Below, piece after piece: positions 7,375 to 12,523 of a stretch of 12,523 nucleotides of DNA. Source of the stretch: CAZLMW01 sp964560875 (lineage in GTDB: Bacteria; Myxococcota_A; UBA9042); assembly GCA_964560875.1 (NCBI GenBank), contig CAZLMW010000182.1:1-12523 (forward strand), read 5' to 3'. Each line of letters begins with the position of its first letter. Positions within the stretch are counted from its first letter, which is position 1. The position numbers and the translations under genes were made by a program. The notes under the pieces were generated by a model. The model saw only the letters and a program-made list of their open reading frames with translations, did no database searches and was not told the DNA's origin.

Positions 7375-7707
7375 CTCAACCTCGCGGAAAACGGGCGTCT
7401 GCCGCCCTGGTGGTGTGCGATGGGGAGCGCGGCGGCGTGCCGAGCGCAGTCCCAGAGCGCAACGAAAACGGGGTACTGCACTGCAAGAGCGCAAGGGCGC
7501 ACGCATCTGGCGGGCGCGACGTTTGTGTGTGGCCCTGACGCTTGGTGCACGGCCAGCCGCCCTTTGGAAGACGCAAGCCCTTCACATTCAGCGAGACAAA
7601 GTGATCTTGCGATCTTGGCCCTTGGCTTGAGGGGCGGTGCGCCATCAGTCGCCACCTGGCCGCGCGACCGGCCCGCGCAGGTGCCGCGTTCTTGTGGGTC
7701 ATCGGGT
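7375..7707. other. 333-base stretch between primase and XRE genes
   Basis: No gene with recognisable domains. Several frames are open on both strands, as expected at this GC content. Only one is packed like an operon member, the doubtful ORF at 7376-7711 described separately. I see no tRNA, CRISPR repeats or clear terminator. A tandem 8-mer GATCTTGC/GATCTTGG lies near 7603-7618. A promoter for the XRE gene may be here, but no convincing -35/-10 pair stands out. Confidence 0.5.
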
Positions 7708-7711
7708 TCAC
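7376..7711 (-). CDS. Doubtful 111-codon ORF packed between primase and XRE genes
   Basis: The GTG at 7711 overlaps the primase stop in a GTGA junction, a GGGGAG lies 8 bases upstream, and the TGA at 7378-7376 ends one base before the XRE ATG. That spacing is what an operon gene would show. Against it, the product (starting MNPMTHKNAAPARAG) has no recognisable domain, is rich in R, S, T and P, and its third-codon G/C bias looks weaker than in the flanking genes. Function unknown; it may not be translated. Confidence 0.25.
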   Translation of the reverse strand: MNPMTHKNAAPARAGRAARWRLMAHRPSSQGPRSQDHFVSLNVKGLRLPKGGWPCTKRQGHTQTSRPPDACALALLQCSTPFSLRSGTALGTPPRSPSHTTRAADARFPRG

Positions 7712-10700
7712 GAGGTGCGCTCCCCGAGGACTCGCACTCCGCCCCAGCTGCGAGAGACGGCGGCTTGAAAGCCATCGATGTCCAGGTGTTCACCCGCCTG
7801 CGCCAGATCAATCGCGATCGTGCGCAAGCGCTTCTTGCCAAGGCTGACTGTCTTGCCGGTGTCCTTCACGTAGCCGCCACGGTCGCGGCTTTCCTTCAGC
7901 ATCCGCCGCAGCGCCCCGAGCTGGCCGGTGAGTCCGTCGCGACCGGTGCGGCGGCCGTGGGCCAGGAACTGCTCCCATGCGGACCGGAGGTGGATGCAGA
8001 CCACGCCGTCGATCACCACCCAGTGCTGTTCTTCTTCCAGGTCGCCGTTGTGGGCCATCGCGGAGCAGGTCTCAACGAAGTGATCGAGCGCTGTCTTCGC
8101 GCCGCGCTCGCCGTCCATCACGTCGTCGACGACGGCGGAGAACGCGGTGTGAAGGTCGAATTGCGGCAGACCGGCCACGCCGATGTCCTCCGCGAACGCC
8201 CTGAACATGTTGAGGCCGAAGGCGACGACCAGGAGGTTGTCGCGGCACCGCCACGAAAGCCGCTGCGGGTCGCCCAACTGAAGCAAAGCCTCCTCGGCCT
8301 GCGTGCGGGCGTCGGCAAGCGCCGCCGGTACGTCGGCTTGCAGGGAGAACTTGATGAGCGGCAGCGCCAGCTCCGCCAGCGGAGCGTGCTTGAGCTCTGC
8401 GTGCGCCGATCGAAAATCGGCGCTTTCGTTGATCGTGTTGGCATCAGGTGTGACGGAGACGATGCGGTCGAGGAGGGCCGCGTCTTCGGGACGGGCTTCG
8501 CCACCCACGCACACCGGCGCGGTGAGGTGGTAGTCGGTCACGGTCTGTTCGGGCCTGCCACGCGAATCGGTCTCGCCGCCATAGACGCTCCGTAGCAGCC
8601 GGTGGAGCCGCTGAGTCTGGCTGGCCGTCATGTCGTCGGGGCGGTATTCGTCCAAGAAAACCGGCACGCTGGTGGAGGACGCTAGCAGCGTGATCATCGC
8701 GAACGGCGTCTGCGTCGCACTGAAGGGCTCTTGGTGGTCGGATGCGCGCACGCCGACAAGGGGCCAGAGGATGTCGGTGATGAGCGAGGTCTTGCCGCTG
8801 CCGCGCGTGCCCCAGATCCAGAAGATCGGGAAATGGCCCAGCAGTCGCATGATCTGCGGCTTGAACAGGCACGCGATGAACCAGCCCAGCGCGGGCAACA
8901 TCACCGACGGTGTGTTGACTGCCATCAGCAGTGGCAGGACGCGCGCCGCCAAGCTGCGAACGGACTCCATCGGGGTCTCGGGGAGCGAAGTGACACGCGC
9001 AAGCCGCTGGTCGTTGCCGGTCCAGACGCAAGGCGCATCTGGCTCAGCGCCATGCGGCCCGACTACGCCGTCAGGGGCGATCCAGCGGGCGCAGTCCGTA
9101 CCGTCCCGCCGACCGAGCGCGATGACGCCGACCTTGCGCGGCACGTCGCGCCCAGCCAGGAGCCTAAGCAGCCCCTGCACGTTGTCGTCCGTGCCGGTCC
9201 ACTGCATGTCCGGACTGGGCAGGCGGCGGATCAGGTCACGCTTGGAGTGGAACGCCTCCGGCGGCAGACGCACGCCCCGATAGAGGCGGCCGTTGTCGGT
9301 CGTCACATCGCCGACGATGATGTCGCCGGTGGGCGCAGAGATCCGCTCGGTGGGCTCAAACTGAAAGGACGAGATGCGTTGCTCGACGCCGTCGCGGTTG
9401 GTCGCCGTGTAGTGGTCGAGATCTTCGCGGATGGCACCGCGCAGCTCGATGGCCAGTGCGTCGGACTGCGGGTCGCCAGCAGAGCCGTCGTTGCCAGCGC
9501 TCTCTGCATCCACGGCGGCGGACGCGGTCGCCAGCGCCTTCTTGACCGTGGATTTCGTGAGCGAGAACTTCTTCGCGATTCTGCCCAGCAGGCGCTCCTG
9601 GGCGATCGGCGCCAGGTCAGCCGCCGCGGCCAGCACGGGCTTCAGCGCCATCTGCAAGTCGTCGGGGCCAAGATCAGTGGCGACCCGCGAGAGCAGGAAC
9701 TCCGTGGGCGACATCGCCGTCGCCATGAGCGTGCGAAGCGCCTTGCCGCCGTTGTCGCGCAGGTACTCGTTGAGGTCGAGCTTTGACGCGCCATCCGGCC
9801 GCGGGAGGTCCACCAAGCGCGCGTCGACGCCGGCGGCGACCAGGGCTTGGGCAGTCTCCAGTGCGCCACGCTCACCAGCACCGCTGTCCTCGGAGTCGTT
9901 GCAGACCACGACCCGGCCCGCCTGTTGGGCGAGCGTCAGCAACCGCGGCACGGTGCTGTTCTTGAAGCGCGTGGTCACCGGGCTGATGCACGCAACACCG
10001 GCTTGGGCGGCCGCGATGCAGTCGGTGACGCCCTCGGTCACCAGCAGCAGGTCTGCGCCGCGGGCGGCGTCCTCGTTGTAGAACCAGTCATTGGTGACCG
10101 CCAGCGACACGCGCCCCTCGCTTGGCGCACCGGTGGGCAGCTTCTTGTACTTCGCCTTCTCCCAGTCGTGGTCGGGCGTTGAGTCGGTGCGGCGGCCGAT
10201 GAAGTAGACGACCTCGCCGCGACGCCAGTAAGGGAAGACGAGCCGATCTTGGAAGAAGTCGCAGAGCTGGCCACCGCGCTCTGACGCGAGGCCGGAACGG
10301 ACGAGCTCGTCCTTGGCGACGCCGAGTTCGCCTGTCATGTAGCTGCTGAGCCCGCCGTCAGCCCATCCGAGCTTCAGCTCGTCCACAGTGGCGTCACTGA
10401 AGCCGTAGCGTTTCCGATACGCCGCCTGGCGGACGCTGTTTGGCAGGATGCGGTGGTAGTACAGCGCCGCGATGGTGTGGAGGCGACGTACGCTTCGGCG
10501 CTCTTCCTCTTCGGCGAGGGCTTCTTCATCAAGATCGCAGAGATGCGACTCACCAGCCAAGCCCGCACGGACTGCGAGCGAGTTCAGCGCTTCACGGAAC
10601 GTGATGCCATCGCGGAGCTGCACGTAGGCGAACACGTCCCCGCCATCGTCGCCACCGGCGGAGTAGTCGCAGAAGCGCTGAGACTCCGGCCAGACCACGA

Positions 10701-10887
10701 ACGACGGGTTGGCCTCTTCGTTGAGCGGCGACAAGCCCTTGTACGAGTTGCCGTGCCGGACCAGCTGAACGTCGCCACCAACGACATCGACGATGTCAGA
10801 TGCCGCGCGCACCTTCTCGATGTAGTCGCGGGTCGTGCCGCCAGGCACGAAGTCCCAGCCCTTGTTAGCCACGGCCGCCCCCTTCAT
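7708..10887 (-). CDS. Primase-helicase: zinc-less CHC2-like, TOPRIM and P-loop ATPase domains
   Basis: Predicted replication protein of the element, making RNA primers and unwinding DNA. The 1059 residues contain: (1) a DnaG-like N-terminal fold at about 18-105, with ASDIVDVVGGDVQLVRHGNSYKG, PSFVVWPESQ and AGGD..GDVFAYV matching DnaG, but SPLN (53-56) in place of CPFH and CDYS (73-76) in place of CFGC, so most zinc ligands are lost; (2) a TOPRIM catalytic domain at about 280-365, with E285 in EGVTD and the acidic NDSEDS at 330-335; (3) an ATPase with Walker A GTRGSGKT (693-700) and Walker B VPVFLDEY (741-748), like phage and plasmid primase-associated helicases. The ATG at 10887 overlaps the upstream gene by 23 bases; a GTG at 10872 (8-base overlap, preceded by a G-rich AAGGGGG) is an equally good start. 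The overlap implies translational coupling with the SSB-like gene. Confidence 0.88.
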   Translation of the reverse strand: MKGAAVANKGWDFVPGGTTRDYIEKVRAASDIVDVVGGDVQLVRHGNSYKGLSPLNEEANPSFVVWPESQRFCDYSAGGDDGGDVFAYVQLRDGITFREALNSLAVRAGLAGESHLCDLDEEALAEEEERRSVRRLHTIAALYYHRILPNSVRQAAYRKRYGFSDATVDELKLGWADGGLSSYMTGELGVAKDELVRSGLASERGGQLCDFFQDRLVFPYWRRGEVVYFIGRRTDSTPDHDWEKAKYKKLPTGAPSEGRVSLAVTNDWFYNEDAARGADLLLVTEGVTDCIAAAQAGVACISPVTTRFKNSTVPRLLTLAQQAGRVVVCNDSEDSGAGERGALETAQALVAAGVDARLVDLPRPDGASKLDLNEYLRDNGGKALRTLMATAMSPTEFLLSRVATDLGPDDLQMALKPVLAAAADLAPIAQERLLGRIAKKFSLTKSTVKKALATASAAVDAESAGNDGSAGDPQSDALAIELRGAIREDLDHYTATNRDGVEQRISSFQFEPTERISAPTGDIIVGDVTTDNGRLYRGVRLPPEAFHSKRDLIRRLPSPDMQWTGTDDNVQGLLRLLAGRDVPRKVGVIALGRRDGTDCARWIAPDGVVGPHGAEPDAPCVWTGNDQRLARVTSLPETPMESVRSLAARVLPLLMAVNTPSVMLPALGWFIACLFKPQIMRLLGHFPIFWIWGTRGSGKTSLITDILWPLVGVRASDHQEPFSATQTPFAMITLLASSTSVPVFLDEYRPDDMTASQTQRLHRLLRSVYGGETDSRGRPEQTVTDYHLTAPVCVGGEARPEDAALLDRIVSVTPDANTINESADFRSAHAELKHAPLAELALPLIKFSLQADVPAALADARTQAEEALLQLGDPQRLSWRCRDNLLVVAFGLNMFRAFAEDIGVAGLPQFDLHTAFSAVVDDVMDGERGAKTALDHFVETCSAMAHNGDLEEEQHWVVIDGVVCIHLRSAWEQFLAHGRRTGRDGLTGQLGALRRMLKESRDRGGYVKDTGKTVSLGKKRLRTIAIDLAQAGEHLDIDGFQAAVSRSWGGVRVLGERTS

Positions 10888-11557
10888 TGGCCTCGAGCTG
10901 CTCGAGCAGGGCACGCGCAGCGCGATAGTCGGACGAGCGCAGGTCGCTGACGGCGGTGATTCCGAGTTGCGCGAGCCACCGCTTCTGCGCTTCGCGGGGC
11001 AAGCGCTTGAGGCGGCGAACGAAGTCGGCCGTGCCACGGCCGAGGTGCGAGCCGCCGGTCCCCGTGGACGTGCGCGGCTCATCGCGGCGCTCAGCCAGGT
11101 GGGCTTGAATATCCACCAGCTCCGCGTTCTGCACGGTCTCGCGCTCGTCGAGCGTGGTCTCACGCGTCGGCGTGATCACGTAGCGCGTGCGGATGTCGCC
11201 CGTGGCCCCGCGACGCTCGATCGTGAACACCCGGTCGTCGAACTCGTAGCGCTTGGCGAGCGAGCTGATGCGCCGAGCCACGGAGATGCCAAACTCGTAC
11301 AGCGCGACCGTCATCGTGGCGACGCGGATGACGTTGCACGTGAACCGCCAGGACGGGTCGTCGCCGGTGCCGCAGTGGCGGCAGTCGTCGCCGCCGCAAT
11401 CCGTCGGCGGGCCGCCGTTCCAGTGGACCTGGCGCGCGTGCGGCTCGCCGGCGAAGATGACCTCGGCGCTGTCGCCGTCGTCGGCCAGGGTGACGAAGCC
11501 GATACCGCCGGACTGTTCGACGACGGCCTCGACCTTTGACCAAGAATTGCTGCTCAT
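10865..11557 (-). CDS. Probable phage-type (gp32/gp2.5-like) ssDNA-binding protein with a Cys/His cluster
   Basis: Candidate single-stranded-DNA-binding protein for element replication. The 230-residue product has a central OB-like region containing HWN (H45), C54, C59 and C62 (a C-x4-C-x2-C cluster), then a beta-strand FTCNVIRV (72-79) and later RYVITP (125-130). An H..C..C-x2-C arrangement followed by an F-x-x-NV strand is how zinc-containing phage SSBs such as T4 gp32 and actinophage relatives look. After about residue 145 the sequence is acidic and basic mixed, ending in a helical domain (about 176-225). The first half carries the assignment; the C-terminal domain is unrecognised. AGGAGG lies 4 bases before the ATG at 11557. 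Its position directly before and overlapping the primase-helicase supports a replication role. It could instead be an unrelated zinc protein. Confidence 0.55.
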   Translation of the reverse strand: MSSNSWSKVEAVVEQSGGIGFVTLADDGDSAEVIFAGEPHARQVHWNGGPPTDCGGDDCRHCGTGDDPSWRFTCNVIRVATMTVALYEFGISVARRISSLAKRYEFDDRVFTIERRGATGDIRTRYVITPTRETTLDERETVQNAELVDIQAHLAERRDEPRTSTGTGGSHLGRGTADFVRRLKRLPREAQKRWLAQLGITAVSDLRSSDYRAARALLEQLEANEGGGRG

Positions 11558-11561
11558 ATCT

Positions 11562-11567
11562 CCTCCT
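11562..11567 (-). promoter_or_regulatory. Ribosome-binding site of the SSB-like gene
   Basis: AGGAGG on the minus strand, 4 bases before the ATG at 11557; the overlapping GAGGAG gives similar spacing. A strong site, fitting a protein needed in quantity. Confidence 0.7.
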
Positions 11568-11608
11568 GTGTCGGGCGCGGAGCCCGCTCTCGTTTGCGCG
11601 AGGCGCGA

Positions 11609-11863
11609 CTACTCGACCGGCTGCACGGTGCGCTCAGCGATCCAGGTCGCGAGCGCACGGCGGCTGAACTTGACCAGGCGCTTGCTGATGCGGATGTGCG
11701 GAACGCGCTTGCGGTTGACCCAGCCGTACAGCGTGCCGATGGGCGTGTTGAGCAGCTGCGCCGCCTCCGCGTAGCCGATCAGGTCGGTGTCGCCGGTTGG
11801 CGATTCGCTGTTGCAGCTGTGGTCGACGGCGCTATGCTCGTCGAACTCGGAAAACGCTTTCAT
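11609..11863 (-). CDS. Excisionase/AlpA-type small helix-turn-helix protein
   Basis: Small DNA-binding protein of the MerR-like HTH_17 group, which includes excisionases (Xis) and AlpA activators. The 84 residues have an acidic N-terminal tail and then the fold at about 28-79: LIGYAEAAQLLNTPIGTLYGWV (helix-turn-helix), the wing-like HIRISKRLVKFSRRALATWI, and a short tail. The layout AA.LL....TLY.W, then R, then KF.R..L..W is diagnostic. AGGGGG sits 5 bases upstream of the ATG at 11863. It lies 111 bases downstream of the integrase and 51 bases before the SSB-like gene, all in the same direction, which favours a directionality factor for the integrase. A role as transcriptional activator of the replication genes is also possible. 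Confidence 0.8.
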   Translation of the reverse strand: MKAFSEFDEHSAVDHSCNSESPTGDTDLIGYAEAAQLLNTPIGTLYGWVNRKRVPHIRISKRLVKFSRRALATWIAERTVQPVE

Positions 11864-11966
11864 TAGAACCCCCTACGCAGCTTGCGTGCCGCGATTAACG
11901 GGTCCTTGTATGCGCTCGCTGCTCGAACTTCGCTAGGATCACGCGTCCCTTAGGAAGGCGTGTACA

Positions 11967-11984
11967 TAGCTGGATTAGCTGGAC
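11967..11984. repeat. Tandem 9-bp repeat at the integrase stop
   Basis: TAGCTGGAT (11967-11975) is followed directly by TAGCTGGAC (11976-11984), and the integrase stop codon (11975-11977) lies inside it. Short tandem sites between int and xis can be arm-type or Xis-binding sites, but two copies differing by one base could also be chance. Confidence 0.35.
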
Positions 11985-12523
11985 TTTTTGCGATCACGGG
12001 TCGCGAGGTCGACAACGCTTGCGTCGCCCAAGATCGGCGCAGCGGCGTCCAACCTGCCAAAATCTGATGCGAATTCGCTCGGTGCCAGATGCGCGTACCG
12101 CATCGTTAGCTCGATCGACTTGTGGCCCAAGATCTTCTGCAACCGAAAGATGTCGCCACGGTTCTTCACCCAGTGGCTCGCGAACGTGTGCCGCAGGTCA
12201 TGGAAGGTGATGTAGTGAACCTGGCGCATGTTTGGGCCGGGGCGCTCGAAGCCCGCGGCGTCCAGCACGCGGTGCAACCGCTCCTGGAAGATGCGTGCGG
12301 ACGGCAGGTGCATCTTGCCGCGCTCGTTGGGGAAGACGAGCTTGCCCGGCGTCTTCAGCCGCCACTGCCGCAGCAACGGCAGCAACGGGTTGAGGATCGG
12401 GACGTGCCGCACGTCCTCCGACTTGGTCGTCGACGCGAACGAGCGCTCGACCGTGATCAGCCGGTTGTCGAAGCTGACAGACGACCAACGCAGGCCGGCG
12501 AGCTCGCCCTGCCGCATGCCTGT
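11975..12523 (-). CDS. int: Tyrosine recombinase/integrase, C-terminal catalytic part (5' end outside window)
   Basis: Site-specific recombinase of the phage integrase family, which integrates and excises the element. The last 182 residues are visible; the gene enters at 12523 reading TGMRQGELAGLRW, the first catalytic arginine box. Counting from the methionine at 12517: R2 is the first catalytic arginine, K32 is the probable beta-hairpin lysine, HDLRH gives H106 and R109, LGHKS gives H132, and the nucleophile is Y141 in RYAHL. All catalytic positions of the family are present, so the protein should be active if its N-terminal part is intact. The internal ATG at 12517 is not a real start. The N-terminal arm- and core-binding domains, and any att site or tRNA beyond them, lie outside the window. 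It leads the leftward module int, xis, SSB-like, primase. Confidence 0.95.
   Translation of the reverse strand, partial: TGMRQGELAGLRWSSVSFDNRLITVERSFASTTKSEDVRHVPILNPLLPLLRQWRLKTPGKLVFPNERGKMHLPSARIFQERLHRVLDAAGFERPGPNMRQVHYITFHDLRHTFASHWVKNRGDIFRLQKILGHKSIELTMRYAHLAPSEFASDFGRLDAAAPILGDASVVDLATRDRKKSS

Noticed and set aside
7420..9786. Long rightward open frames opposite the primase-helicase gene (7420-8595 and 8731-9786)
   Set aside because: They are shadows of the primase gene; the minus strand carries the TOPRIM and Walker motifs and the rightward products match nothing.
11864..11974. tRNA-like GTTCGAGC word in the int-xis gap, considered as a tRNA or att remnant
   Set aside because: No acceptor, D-arm or anticodon arm can be built around it.

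Overview
The window is GC-rich bacterial DNA with tightly packed genes, Shine-Dalgarno-led starts and frequent gene overlaps. It reads as the integrase-proximal part of an integrative element (prophage remnant, phage satellite or genomic island) carrying a restriction/defence cargo. The host cannot be fixed from sequence alone. The integrase style and base composition would fit a GC-rich proteobacterium or myxobacterium, but that is only an impression.

Right half (12523 to 6149, all leftward): a tyrosine integrase cut by the window edge, a small excisionase-type helix-turn-helix protein, a gp32-like single-stranded-DNA-binding candidate with a Cys/His cluster, a 1059-residue primase-helicase (zinc-less CHC2-like fold, TOPRIM, P-loop ATPase), a 333-base stretch with only a doubtful small ORF, an XRE-type regulator and a serine recombinase. 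Together these look like an integration, excision and autonomous replication module with its regulator.

Left half: a rightward pair at 3128-6047 meets the leftward module tail to tail around 6048-6148. The pair is a small helix-turn-helix/zinc-ribbon protein, whose reading frame appears to break at a G5 run, and an 818-residue protein with a PD-(D/E)XK-type nuclease core and a C-terminal SEC-C zinc motif. Diverging from the pair across a 527-base gap is a leftward type I restriction-modification operon: a long HsdM (800 aa) and the first 68 codons of HsdS. No HsdR is in the window; if present it lies beyond position 1.

The most interesting part is the nuclease/SEC-C gene with its small HTH/zinc-ribbon partner, placed between the replication module and the type I methylase. 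It is a plausible uncharacterised defence unit. The second point of note is the apparent -1 frameshift in the partner gene, which could be sequencing error, decay or recoding.
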